DNA from: Balanoglossus misakiensis
Lineage: Eukaryota > Hemichordata
Length of the DNA stretch: 64,000 bases
Direction of reading: 5' to 3'
Assembly: GCA_040954595.2 (NCBI GenBank)
Contig: CM082595.2
Coordinates: forward strand, 1,240,001-1,304,000
Under the pieces are notes generated by a model. It ran no database searches, had not been told where the DNA came from, and saw only the letters and a program-made list of their open reading frames with translations. Position numbers and translations under genes: made by a program. Below are positions 35,842-48,377 of the stretch, in pieces (position 1 is the first letter of the stretch; every line of letters begins with the position of its first letter).

Positions 35842-38079
35842 ATGTCGAAAACTATCAAAAGATTGCTATTCGGTAAGAAAAAGTACCAACGGCTGTATCA
35901 AATACAAGGTGACTTGATAGCCGGGGATATCGTTGAATTTAAAGCCAAGAAGCATGTCTGCCTATACATGGAATGTGTTGTGTATATTGGCGACGGAAAG
36001 ACTGTCACTTTCTACAAAGGAAAACTCTATAAGGAAACCCTCCGCCAGGCAGGGAGAGGACGAAAAGCCAGAGTTCTTAATGACATCGTGTCAGAAAAGT
36101 ACGGACGAGGAGCACTTTCTTACGGAGAGATCGTTGCCAGAGCAACGGAATATCTTGGCGTTGATGAAAAGGAGACAGCTTGTTACTGGTTGAACTGTGA
36201 ACACTTCGCCGTATGGTGTCGTCTGGGCGATGGGGTCCGTCTTCTGTCTCCATCAGAAGGTAGACCGTTGCCAATAGTAACGGGTACGCCTTGTAACACC
36301 CCGGATTTATGCCGTCATCATGCTCCGTTAGCGAGGGAAGAAGAATGTCTCATCGACGAAATGGACATTAATATGGATGATGATGCTATTAATGCCAAGT
36401 TGCTGTCAATGTTAGCGGATCGTAAGTACATTGAACTAATATGTGAATGAGTCATGACATAAACTCGACATGCGTATAAAAATGGCGTGAAGTTATCATA
36501 TAGCAACACAGGAATTTTGTTAAGTTATGTCGATCGCGTTTGCAGTGGACAGTGTTCCGTTACTCCAAATAAATTCGTAAAAAAATAATGACTCCAATTC
36601 GTTTACAACATTCTGTCTTTTTCATATCAGCAAATGTTATCTTTTGTCGTAATCGACCAAAGACACCGAATTTTCGGTCGCCATTCGTGAGCATGTAAAC
36701 GAGATATGATAACAATGTGCCAAATTCTTGTCCAATAATAAATTGTGTTCTCATTCCGTCATCTAGTTATTTGAGCTCCAGACTCAAAACATAAAAAAGC
36801 AGTATATGGAAAAGAATAAATAAATAAATGTTTTTAAATTCAATGTTATTATCCCCCACTTAGTAATGTAATTTCTCATATACATAATTGTTTTTTTTCC
36901 CCAGACGAAGACAACTCGGTAGAGGACTATAGCTTCGACCCTGAAGCCATTCGACCCAGTTTTGAGCAAGAGGAGGATATATCAGACGGTAACTGACAAT
37001 GCACATGGATTATACATCTCTCCTCTTAGTACTTTAAATCATACGGTCACGTGTAAGTCACGTGTCCAAACGACATAATATTCCGACGCGTGGCAAAAAA
37101 TCATGATTCTTTTGTTTTTGTTTCAGGTCTCGATGAAATTACTAAAGGAATTGAAGAGCTTCAGGTATTATCGTTTTTTCCTATTTTTGTCAACTTTTCT
37201 TTTGTTTTTTTTTAGGATAATGAACAACTTATTTATTTATTTACTTATATATTTATTTATTTATCAACAGGTGTCGTTTACAAAACTCAATGTCTACTTC
37301 AAAGACTACGAAGCTTTGTTGACTCTGACTGCTGAGATGGATGGAGACGCTATTCAACGAACAGCAAGTATTGGCAGCGGCGCCAGTGGTGATACAGGCT
37401 TGAATATGATGAACAATAATGATCCGGTTCATATGTTTAATCATTCATCACGGAGGGCGTCCCACTCGGATGTGAAACAAGACCCTGGTACGTTGAACCA
37501 TACAGTTCAAAAGGATGTCCACCAAATTGAAGGGAGAATTTCATTTGTGTTAGACCTGTACACCAATCAACTACCCAATTGCTACTTTGCTTATATAACT
37601 CAATGATTTCTTTCTGCTGTCTGTAGAAACCGGAAGTCGGACTGACAGCATCAGCGGAAATGGAATCAAGGTACCAAAAGCGTACTTCCACGTCCGGAAG
37701 TGGATTCATGATCAGAGAGAAATCTTATCACAGTTGCCAGCTTACAGAGCTAATCCGGAAGCTTATCTGAGAAACCTGAACAAAGTAAGTCCAGAGTCTA
37801 CAAAACAAAAGTCGTGATTTCATCAACTTATAAATGTGATTTAGAACACATAAAAAGCAATTAAAACACCAAGTTCCCATGTCCATTCAGTGTTTATACT
37901 GATCATGAATACATTCTGTATCACAGGTAATTACAAATTCACAAAGTCTGTCTCAGCTCAGTCACAAGGACCGTTCACAACGGCCGAGCCGAACATCATT
38001 GAACACAGATTCGGTAATGAGCGATGACGTCACACCACTGGAGAGTATTGCCGATAATGATGTCGACCATGTTGTATAG
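35842..38079 (+). CDS. LRAT-domain protein, LRATD1/2 (FAM84)-like
   Basis: Six exons: 35842-36421, 36905-36988, 37127-37164, 37271-37487, 37627-37784, 37927-38079; 409 residues, stop TAG. The LRAT (NlpC/P60-type) domain covers about residues 22-135: GDLIAGDIVEF, then VVYIGDG at 46-52, RKARVLND like LRATD1/2, and NCEHFAVWC at 118-126. Cys119 sits at the nucleophile position. The catalytic His expected four residues before Tyr48 is Glu44, so the usual Cys-His pair is broken. Classical LRAT/PLAAT enzymes are acyltransferases or phospholipases; vertebrate LRATD proteins lack the Cys instead. The C-terminal 200 residues are acidic, then Ser/Asn-rich and of unknown function; DPE/DED clusters may be phosphorylated. 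Start chosen at the first ATG of the frame, directly before the basic N-terminus. Confidence 0.83.
37230..37264. repeat. TTTA microsatellite next to a splice acceptor
   Basis: About eight TTTA/TTAC units end a few bases before the AG acceptor (37269-37270) of exon 4 of the LRAT-domain gene, replacing the usual pyrimidine tract. Confidence 0.7.
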
Positions 38080-38523
38080 ATTACCATGGAGACAAACTAA
38101 AATCGTGGAAGATAACATTATGAACTATAATACTGCCTTTTGAAAGTTGAAGCGTTTTGTTGATGTGTCATTTATCCTTTTCCAACCAAATAATTGGTTT
38201 GTCTAGTTATGGCTGTATATATGATGGAATTATTTCAAATACCGATGAAGACTTCCGAACGAACTGATGACGTCATTGGACAGAAAGGAACCTTTTCAAG
38301 TTTTACTATTGACTTCTTTTTTTCTCGGGTCTTACTGGAATTATCAAAAATTCTCGTGAACCGGGCAAGTTGGCGGAAACAGTTATTAAAAGTATTGACA
38401 GACGATAGTTGGCATCATCTATGAAGTGGAGATTTGCAGGATAGAAATGTGAATATTCTATCTCTTGTTGACAGTATTCGTCTTGGAATGCGTGACGTTT
38501 TGATCCATTACATTTAGAGACAA

Positions 38524-38529
38524 AATAAA
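38524..38529 (+). terminator. Poly(A) signal of the LRAT-domain gene
   Basis: AATAAA about 445 nt after the stop, in a 3'UTR that also contains a CRE palindrome at 38268-38275. Confidence 0.55.
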
Positions 38530-39201
38530 GCATTATTATTTAGGAATGTAAGTGAGTTGCTATGTACGAGCGCCCTCTCCTGTTTGCAGATAGGATATCT
38601 CGTGCAATACTAGTATTCATTATTACAAGGGTACGTGTTGTGTTTCGTGTTTATAGCGAGTGCCAATTTTTTAACATCACAGGATATACTTTTTTTGCAT
38701 TCGTTTAATCTTTGATTACGAATTCTTATTTGTGTATTTTGTAAATATTGAAATATTGTTCTTTCGTTTTTTCACGTTGATCTGCAGATGTGATCAATGG
38801 TAATATATGTAATGGAATGTTCAGTGACAAGATAAAATATGTAAAAGTCCATTATCTCCAAGAATGATTTGTCCATAGTATGCGGACGTTTCTGAAGACC
38901 GACTTACATAACCCAGATTGCAACCATAATTTCACACTTAGGGGAAAAATAAAACAACATTTATTCAATTTCTCATGAATTATCTCGTTCAAATCTTGGC
39001 AGAGTGTATGTATGCGTGTGTGTATGTATGTACGATTTACTTTGAACATGATGGTGGTCACGTGCGCATTATAAAAGCCCTGAGACAGGTGCGCACACGA
39101 AATGACATTTTTGTCTTGCCTTGGGTGGCCTGGATGGGGTAACTGAGGGCTTAGGGGGTACGAAGAAAACGCCTTACCCTAGGTTGAGGGCGCTATTCAA
39201 G
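38530..39201. other. Intergenic/promoter region of SZRD1
   Basis: Short spacer between two co-oriented genes. It includes a 31-nt perfectly alternating purine-pyrimidine tract at 39004-39034 (TG/TATG repeats), about 170 bp before the SZRD1 start. No TATA box at an obvious place. Confidence 0.6.
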
Positions 39202-40531
39202 ATGGCTGACGACGAGGAGGAAGAAGTGTGGGATAGTTGGGAAGATGCAGTCGACAGCGGTGTAAGTTTGGAATTGTTTCTAGTTCTGGTGTATGCTTAT
39301 TTGTATTGTGGTATATGTCAGGAATGTCCGTGTGTTCTGAAAATTTTGTAAACGATCTCGTTCGCTGTGTACGGTGTTTTCAACAACGCGGCGTACAGTG
39401 TACTGTTGTACACTTGTTCAGATGCTCTAGCCATTCATCACGCGAACAACCGGGTCTACGAGTTTCAGACTTTCATTCTTCCGTGTTCTGTCGAATATTG
39501 AAGAAGTCAACCAAACAATGATGCTCCGCGAACAGTGAGACGTATGTGGGTCGTCGCATCACGGTCGCTCCGTGACCTAGCTGTAGTGATGCTAACGGGG
39601 GTGCTTGCTCTCCTATTGAGTGACGCCTCTAACCCAACGTAGCATGAAGTCACTTAGGCAGTTGACACTTCATAACAGAGAGTGTGTTACATTGCAGGCC
39701 TTTGATAAAAAGCTTGAAAATGAGGAGAGTCGGACGCATCAAAAGTAAGTTAATCAGTCATTAACTTGAGTATTAAAAGTGTTAGATTTGAAGGTATCCT
39801 ATGTATCATGCCCTAATGACTTGAGTGAAGGTTGGGCATTTTAACCAACTGTTTTCACAGTCAGAGTATCACAGATTCAAGATGACCATTCTTGCAGGAA
39901 CACAAACACAGAGACTGCACCAATTATTCTCCAAGAAGACACAACAAGAACAGCATACCAACCACAATTAAAAATCTTGAAGAGGCCAGGTGCAACTGAT
40001 GAAAATATTAATAAAGAGAAAACTGCCAGTAGCAAACAGGTGAATACCGTTGAAATGATTATGACAATTTCAAAGATTAGGAATAGTCTGAGCCAGACAA
40101 GATTATTCACATATATTGTTAACTTGTCTTTCATTTCTTTTTCCATTTAGACAACACATAAAACACTCAAGCAGAGAGAGAAGGAATATGCGGAGGCCCG
40201 ACAACGTATATTTGGAGCAGCTGAGACGGAAGAAGAAGAAAAGTAAGCAAGTCTAGTGATAGTTGTGGGAATCCTGGAAAGATGAAATGATATACTTCAC
40301 TAGCACCACATCATCTATGTATACTGGTAGATGACAAAATGTTTTCTATGGTAAATTTGGATCTCTATAGAGGGAACTGGGGGTGGAAGGATTAAGAATG
40401 ACAATCATTTTCAAACCGCTGTATTTTTCAGATCACTTCAAGTAGTGTCAAAAGAGGAGACTAAGAATGATGCGATCATCAGGCAGCCAAAAGGCCCAGA
40501 TGGAACTTCAGGATTTCATGTGAAAAGATGA
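39202..40531 (+). CDS. SZRD1: SUZ RNA-binding domain-containing protein (SZRD1)
   Basis: Five exons: 39202-39261, 39698-39744, 39898-40039, 40151-40242, 40432-40531; 146 residues, TGA stop. The N-terminus is acidic, with WDSWEDAVDSG followed by FDKKLE as in vertebrate SZRD1. The SUZ motif QPQLKILKRP spans the third exon. The KQREKEYAEARQRIFG helix follows, and the protein ends in the conserved SUZ-C-type tail IIRQPKGPDG. The length is close to the vertebrate protein (about 150). SUZ domains bind RNA; the gene is small and conserved across animals. Identification is secure. Vertebrate SZRD1 and HSPG2 are, to my knowledge, also near each other (human 1p36), which may reflect old linkage. Confidence 0.95.
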
Positions 40532-41417
40532 TGCTTATTGGAACGATGAACCATGTGACTTGCTAAGATGACCATGTGACCTGATATTTGCATGTTATCA
40601 AATAATATGAGATATGATGACATTTAGCAAGTGTTTTCTGAATGGACCAGACAGTTGCTGAATGTCTGCTGCAGTCTCTATTGTCTCCCTGAGAGCAAGA
40701 CATTGTTATTGTTTGAAAACTGTATTCAAGTCCGGACTAGAATGCATTTGTCAACAATAACAATAGCCGTTACACGCGTACAGACTGTTGACAAGCGAAG
40801 TAATGGCATGCTGTTTGGAGCAGAAGAAGAAATCGCCTTTGAAGCCAAAAGTTACAGCTAATATCCCTTTAGTATTGCAGAGAAAATGGAAAAAGAGATA
40901 AATTTAGCATCCAACTGTAAAGTTGTTGTATTTGTAGGTTGTTTTAGATTTGTAAAGATGAAAGCATTGTCATGTCTTTAGGTTGGAGAGTTTTAGATTC
41001 TCTTTTAATTATTAAAATCCATATTGTATTATAGGAATCACTGTGTTAATAGAAGGTGCCAAGTCATTTTTGCCAATAGTTTTATTATTGGCAACAGAGT
41101 TTAATGAAGTTTATCTAAAATTGCATGTGGTGATTATAACATTTCATTAAATGAAATTCATTATGTCTGAGCTCTGTGCAACTTTTCAAGAAGAACATTA
41201 GAATGAAGAACATTCATCATCTTCTTTAGAAACTTGCTGGTAGTTTATTTCCTCAGAATAGTTTTTGCACAATGTTGAATTTCATATTTTAGTAAATTTG
41301 ACTTTAATATATTCACACTTTGACATGTTTCTTGGTGACACTTGATTTCCCCCATAATTTTAAAGAACTAGTAATAGTATGAGGTAAAGCTAAGCGACAG
41401 TATGTCTAGTGTACACA

Positions 41418-41423
41418 AATAAA
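41418..41423 (+). terminator. Poly(A) signal of SZRD1
   Basis: AATAAA about 890 nt after the stop, followed by TTTATGTTTGC. The intervening AT-rich sequence with no other gene is taken as 3'UTR. Confidence 0.5.
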
Positions 41424-41664
41424 TATTTATGTTTGCAAATACGAAGTCTACTTCTGCAGTTTCTCTCTGGCACCCCCTGTCAAAGGTCATCTTGGGCCAA
41501 TAATGTCCTCTATCTGTTGTTGACATACTTTAGGGGGAAAACGGGACTGATGTCAATAGTAATCGTTTGTATCACGAACTGCTAATCCTGGTCTGCTACA
41601 TGTTCAAACATTGAGCGACTCGTGGCCGCGATACTGAACGACTGCACAGCACGAGGGCGCCCTT

Positions 41665-41689
41665 ACACCAGGTCAGCAACACCTGGTGT
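41665..41689. repeat. 9-bp perfect hairpin
   Basis: ACACCAGGT (41665-41673) and ACCTGGTGT (41681-41689) with a 7-nt loop, at the edge of a CpG-rich patch. Confidence 0.7.
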
Positions 41690-41888
41690 CAAACATGGAC
41701 CAATCACGAGGCACGTAATGCTTTCCTGCCAGCCAATAATAACGATTGTACCACTGCGATGCTGAGACTGACCACGCGCCACGCATGATAGCTGGCTTCT
41801 TCAAGCGCCATTTTATTCTTGTCATAATTTTCACGTTTCGCGTGACAACTACATCTTCATCACCCATAAGAACGCGAAGGGGCCCGCC

Positions 41889-42000
41889 ATGAAGCGACTG
41901 ACAAGGATGGCTGGTTGTTCCAGGAAAATTTTCAGCGCTCGATGTCGAAAGAAACTGCAATTTCTTCAGGTTTGCCAACGTCTACTCCACCAACCAACAC
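41889..42000 (+). CDS. Candidate first exon of an unidentified gene
   Basis: ATG in a good context (CCGCCATGA) opens 37 codons, rich in Arg, Lys and Cys, ending at a strong donor (GTGAGT at 42001). It lies in a locally CpG-rich patch unlike its AT-rich surroundings. No downstream exon was identified and the sequence matches no family I recognise. It may be a promoter patch that is open by chance. Confidence 0.2.
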
Positions 42001-43126
42001 GTGAGTTTACAACACCCTCTGATGTAACTGATAAATATAGCATGATTACGGTTTAATATTTTCCATAACAAGAGTGGCATCTAAAGTATATTCACGATAC
42101 ATTTGTTCCTGTAAAAACCTATGCAGAACACGATTCACGAGACGCCATCTTGTTATAGGGAATAATAAACTGTAATCGTACAGGTGCGCTGTACCTGTAA
42201 TATGCAAATAGCTATAAATTGCGCAAACAAACTTAAACGCGCACGCGAAATTGCTGGTAACACTAAATCTTCTGCTATAAGTGACATACATGTAGACGGT
42301 TCATAAAGTTAATTTTTGGAGTGGGCACAGACACACATACATACACAGGAGCCTACATGCAAGCACAAAGACATATATCTCACACGCTTCTATTTACACA
42401 CATTGACCTAATGGGGGCTCGAGAACGAATGCCATGCTGTGCGGTCGCCTTGTAACTCAAGGGGTTTCCTGGTTTGAATATAGAGTTTGACAGGAGATGG
42501 TCAGAACAACACAACGCCCTCTTCGTAATGTGCATCACCATGACTACAGCACACACCGATGTATTTCAATACTTTACAACATCATTCAATATTTTCCCCG
42601 TTTGGGAAATCTGCGATAATGTTATGCGCTTTATGTATAGATCCTATAAATCGTGTTTTTTATTTCAATAATGAACAGCTTAAGAAAAGTGTTTTACTCT
42701 CTGACACATACATCATTGAGCCACATGACGTGATATAATCTGTAGACCCTGTCAACTGGTTGGAAGCCACAAGGGCATGTCTGTCTTCGGGCAATTTCTG
42801 TCTGGTAATCTGTCAGCCGCACGCGGCAAGGGCCAGTCAGTTGGTCGTCCACGCACCAGTTAGCCAGTCACTGAATCCCCTTAAGGTAGTCTGCGCCTCG
42901 GGGACACATTTTCAGAAAAAAAATGATAGTTCTCCAAACCTTTCATATCTTTGATATAGTAAAGCGTGCGGGTAGCCTTAAGTTTTTTAAACCTGGGAAG
43001 AAACGTGATGGTCACCATCTTGTTTTCTTTAATACATGTACCTGGATTTGTCTCCATGGAGATTACATAGAGATTGTCGGCCATTTTGAATTTCAAACTT
43101 AAGACATTTTTTCTTTCATTCAAAAG

Positions 43127-43170
43127 TTTGTACGGTGACCCCTAGTTTTTATTCTCAATTTTAAGAGAGA
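43127..43170. repeat. Dispersed repeat, copy 2
   Basis: Matches 29529-29572, sharing TTTGTACGGTG at the start and the same final 20 bp, with scattered changes between. The flanking 42880-43170 has a look of interspersed element sequence but its ends are not clear. Confidence 0.65.
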
Positions 43171-46100
43171 GTAATCTAAAGTTGACCTTAGAAAAATATG
43201 AGAAAAATGTTTTAAGACTTTGATTTTCGAGGCTCATGCGACCAAAACCCGCACCACACTTGTTTGGCTGTGACAGTAACCCGATCCAACGCAATTGAAG
43301 AGGTCCACTGAACGTAATACGATACACCCCAATGACCCCGTAACTAAATCCATCAAAACATCGTTATCGTATCCAAGTAGATGTCCAACAGTGATCAATC
43401 ACTCCCATCTAATTACTTTAATTCGTTGTTAATTGGTATATCAATAAATAAAATAGTCGACATTTACACAAATTGTCTTCTATCAAAGTTACCAAGAATT
43501 GAAAGGATCCGTGCATAGCTCCATGATCAGTGCCACGTTTTTTGCAAATTAGTGACTTTAGTTTTTTCTCTGTTGAAGTTCATTTACATCTTGATTACCT
43601 CCAGATTTTTGAGATCCTGTTCGAACGCTGCGGTGTACTTCTTTTAGTATCTTGATTTGGAAGTGGTGGTTAAATTTAGGCAGCAATCTAAATGATATGA
43701 TTTCTTCATTTTATCGGAGAAGTTGTGATCTTTATTACAATCAAAACTAACCGTTATCGCGATAAAATTCAATAGCGCATTACTTGATTTGCGAAATATC
43801 TTGCTTATAAAAATGACATTTGTAAAATAGGTACCGTCGATCACGTGACTTTGTCGACGTCCCAATTACTCCATCGCCATAGGCATGTTTATATACACAG
43901 AATACACACTGTAATAGTTGTCGTTTTTGTAGTTTGCAGTTTGCATGATTTCCTAATTTTAACTAAACCTGAATAACGTTTTCAACATTTTTTCTTAAAC
44001 TTTGATTTAACCTGAAGACAATGAGGACTCACGTCCACTTGGTCTAAAATTAGGAAGAAAAATTGACAAAAATGGATGAAAAATGTTAAAATGTCGCCCC
44101 ACATTTTGACCAAAAAATATGGCGTTCAAAGGATATGTTTAAGTACATAGCATCTGTGTCTCCGTGGTGGAATGGGCGCGATTTCTAGCGTAATCAGAAG
44201 CTGCAATCTGGTGAATGTATTCAGATGTTGAGCACATGTTAAGACATTCATTACTAAAGGCTCTACTACTGAGCTCTCAACACGCTTACCCATGGAGGCT
44301 GGATTGATGTCGTGTTTTGTATTGGGACCACCTCTGTGAAGCTATACCAGTATCGATGTAATGGTTTCTAACATACCAACCACTACAACCTTTTACATCT
44401 TAATATCTGTCCGCTCGCCATTTCATAACTTCATTAATGATATGACAATAATAAAATACAAACAGGTCGTTTACCTTGTTTCTAATATGTAGGCCGCACA
44501 GGCTAGTCAAAAGCAAGGCTGCGCTTGACGGTCGATCTGAAAAGCGATTAGCGATTAAATCACCACTTTTATCAGTCTTGATTATAATTAAAGCACGCTA
44601 CTGGTCGTCAATCTGGTATATTACACTCAATGTGTCACGTGACATGGTCGTTGTCTGTCAATCGTTGGGAAATACTGGCGCTGCAGTTCAGCATAGTTCA
44701 TCCAAATGTATTCTCATGGGTGTATATGATACCTTGACATAAACTTCCAATATACGTCTCATTCAGTCTCGGATCATTCATGCCAGATATTTGATTTATT
44801 TCATATCTGCGTCCAAGTTGATCATTACATTTTCCCTCTTGGATCCACAGCAGATCAAAGTCTGTGTGTGGTTAATATTTTGGGGAAATAAGAATTGATT
44901 TTGTTTTAAGAACAATGTGGTTGTGTTTGGGTCACGGTCTGTGAAGAGAGTTGAACAAATAAACTGCGATACACGATATAAACTATAAACCAGCGTAGTA
45001 TTTATAAACCTGGTAATTTCTCCGTCCTCAACATCAACATTTCAAACGCAGCAAGTTCGCATCGTCGTATACCCAACACGAAAATCCTTTTTACTCAAAG
45101 TAGACAACTGTATACAATGTTAGACCTAAAGTTTCTTGGCTGTCCTTGCTCATGTAACACATATTCTCTGTCAGTTGCCAATGTCAGATGGAGATGTATG
45201 TTGTTCCCTGAGGTAGAAATGATGGTTTGTAGTAATAAAACGACACAGCTGTCTCTAACCCCGAAACTTTTAATTTTCTGACAGTGGTTTTCTGAATGCA
45301 ATGAAAACTTGGACTTGATGCCGGGTATCGCATCAACTGCGTAACCAAAAAAGTTAACCAAAGGAATCGAAAACCACCCGACGTCGCCCAGTTTTGGTCT
45401 ACCGTTCGCCGAAATCAAATTCCATCCCCTACATTCGATCAGCGGGTTTATCGTTATCCGAAAAATACAGTAGATCGCTTCTCACTGCCAGTGATTTATC
45501 GAACAACCGCGTTTACATCTTTAGTTACACTTTTGCCGGAAATGAGACAGGAACCAGTTAAGCGATGAAAAAAGTTCCACCGCAACTACCGGAGCGGAGA
45601 GTTTTGGCCGATTTTGGCATGTTCTCCAAACCCAGCGCCATTTGCAGCTGATGGAAACTGTTCATGTTGTTTTTATCAGACGAAGAAGTCAAATACATGT
45701 ACTCACAGACACGCACAGCCACAAAACTTACTAACCCTATCTCTGTCTTTGTTTCAGAGCGAAATTGGTCCATCTATTTAAAAGGGGGAATAAAAGCGAC
45801 CGGACACTTGGAGACCACCGACAAACCTTGTCTGCGGATAACACAAGTTCTCGTTGGCAATGGAGCTTACCGAAAGTGTTAATAAGGTAACGGATAACCC
45901 TACCACTTCTCATAACAAACAATTAATGAAAGTAGAACCATGTACTCACAGCTAAACCAGAGTCATCTAAACATTCCATTAAAACGCTATTACAGACTAG
46001 TGGCTTGCTAAAGCTCTACTTCAACCATGCTGAAGACTGGCTTGCTAATGTCAAACCTTGTATAAATAATCCTAACAAATAGCCGTGTTTTATTTACAAT

Positions 46101-48023
46101 TTGGTATATCTGGCAAGCGTTGATGGTTATTGTACTGACTTGCAAGGATTTTATAGAAAAAGTAGAAACTTAAACATCTCTATCAATATAATCAGCTGAC
46201 AGACTTTTCACAGAAGTGGAAAGAATTTTGAGTGAAATGAGGTGTGCGATCGTGCCGCAGTCAACGGCACGGAAGCCCGCGCGACTGGTCTGTCTGTGGA
46301 CTGCAAAATGGTCCCCATATGCGATGAGCGATTCCGTGTGAGAACATCATTATAACTTAGGTATTTTTAAAAGTTGGGGCTATAAAACGCCATTTTGGTG
46401 TTTAGCTTATTCGTTAGCGTTTAATTCCAACCATTCGCTAGAGAGAGATCAGATTATTGCCAGGGTAGATTTTAGCGAAGTTTTTTAGTTAATCATAAAA
46501 GTTTTGGGAAACGAATATTCCCGAGTAACGGAGCAAGAAACACCAGTGTGAACCCATCGTCTTGTGCTTCAACACCGTTAGAAGCAGTATTCCTCTGTAA
46601 GATCTGCAGAGCGCCCGTCAGTTTATAGAAGGTGGCAATATCTGCATGTCTGTCAAAACTCATCATAGCGGACCACATATCTCCAATTTTGACAGGTTCA
46701 ATATCTGGACAAATATGTGAGAATAGTTAAGCAGATGTTTGGAAAACCTCTCTAATATGAGATAAAATTTCAAACCAAAGTTCGATTTCTTGGGCTTTGT
46801 TTATGTTTCGGAGTACACACATTTCTATAAACATAATACGATAGCTAAACCAAACACGGGTCGTTCACGCATCCAGCTTGGAAAAGCAGTCGTTTAATCA
46901 TTCCCACATACATGTAGTTCCATATTTCTGAAATCGTTCGATTTTTTCCCAAAATATGAAAAGGAGGGTGTGATATCAGTTCATTGTGAAATTTCCTTTG
47001 AGTGTTGACGTGGGGATGCAGTTATCACTGGGTATAGATGACATATTTATAAAATATCCGCGAGTGTTTATTTGTAAAAATATGTCATCAAACAAATAGT
47101 GGCTCACACATTCTCTGATAACCGCGTCTACACCGAGCTTTTACTCCGCGCTTGTCTTCACTTGGGACGTGTAGAAATTCCAATCGTATTTTGTATCAAT
47201 CGACTCAGTGATTTTACGAAAACCAAATTTATTTGGATTTCAACTTAGCTTATGTGTGTTAGATACAGTATCAACCCGAAGGCTAGAATTGTCCTCAAAC
47301 ATCAACACAGTCGTAATGGTGGACATTTTTACCACAGTTGTCTTTTTCTCTCAATACTTCAATCTGACCTTAAGCTTATTCCGTCTCGTTCTCTTTTTCC
47401 CACAAACGGTATCGCTGGAAAATGACATAATTGTCGTTGCTTGCTGAGGCAGTGCATTTGTCAACCTCGCTTCGGATTGTAATGGAATTTTACGTCTGGT
47501 TTGGTAGTTTGAACGATAGGCTAACTTTCAAGATATTTCACTCGTTGAAACCATGGATCGATAGTCCAATGTTTTGTAAAATCCGCAGTTAACTTGTCAC
47601 CACGCGATCAGTCAGGAGTGACAATATTTCTCTTGTATATATCACAATAGTTGAACTTCTACAGAGAATAAGTTGAATTCAAACAACCATAGTGTATAAT
47701 ATGCTTGGCAAACACTTTATTTCTGAATAAATTCAAACAAACAGAAGATTGTCCAAAACGAGACATTGCAGTGAAAACTAAGATCTTAATAATTAACAAT
47801 TTTAAACGGTAACTAAATGGAGGTTGAGGTTAACGAAGCGAGTTCCATGATTTTCCTAGTTTGGAAAAAAATCACAGCTGAATATATAAATGTTCACTTG
47901 TCTGATATGTTGCGAATTGATGATAATTGATGACAATAATTGTCTATGCGGCAAGACGGATACTCTTTAATGACAACATGTCATTAAGCGCGATAAATGT
48001 TTTGCATAAATATGAAATTAAGA

Positions 48024-48029
48024 TTTATT
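48024..48029 (-). terminator. Candidate poly(A) signal of FoxL2
   Basis: TTTATT on the plus strand reads AATAAA on the minus strand, about 350 nt after the FoxL2 stop. Confidence 0.35.
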
Positions 48030-48377
48030 TTTGCGTTTAAAGAACTTTCCAATACAAATATGTCAATAACAAGAAACATACACGAAGGTTCAACACTAAA
48101 AGCCAATATCAACGGATGCATTTCAATATTTCCCAACATGTCTACGTACCAAAGCTTTACAAATTGCGGATTTCAACTAAAAACAACTAAAAAACTTTTA
48201 CAGCAACAGTTATAACTGGCGTCTATGCTTTTTTCAAGTCTCGTGTCACTGGTTGTCGTTGACCGTGTATCTTCATCGGAGGAAAAGTTGCATAACTATC
48301 TTTAGTTATAAATATATATTTTATAGTTTTACTCTTCCACGGGTAAAACTGGAAAGTAAAAGTTCGTGATGGATCGA

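Larger units (their letters stand above)
40532..48377. other. Large gene-poor region between SZRD1 and FoxL2
   Basis: Nearly 8 kb. After the SZRD1 3'UTR I recognise no gene. It contains a CpG-rich patch at about 41600-42010 with a possible first exon, a 9-bp hairpin at 41665-41689, a dispersed repeat copy at 43127-43170 and AT-rich filler. Flanking a developmental transcription factor, it could hold distant FoxL2 enhancers, but nothing in the sequence proves it. Confidence 0.6.

Noticed and set aside
41673-41978. 101-codon minus-strand frame in the CpG-rich patch
   Set aside because: It starts with TTG, has no domain, and is probably open because of local base composition.
44160-44215. tRNA A-box-like string (TGGTGGAATGG)
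   Set aside because: No convincing B box or cloverleaf follows; at most a decayed tRNA-derived repeat.
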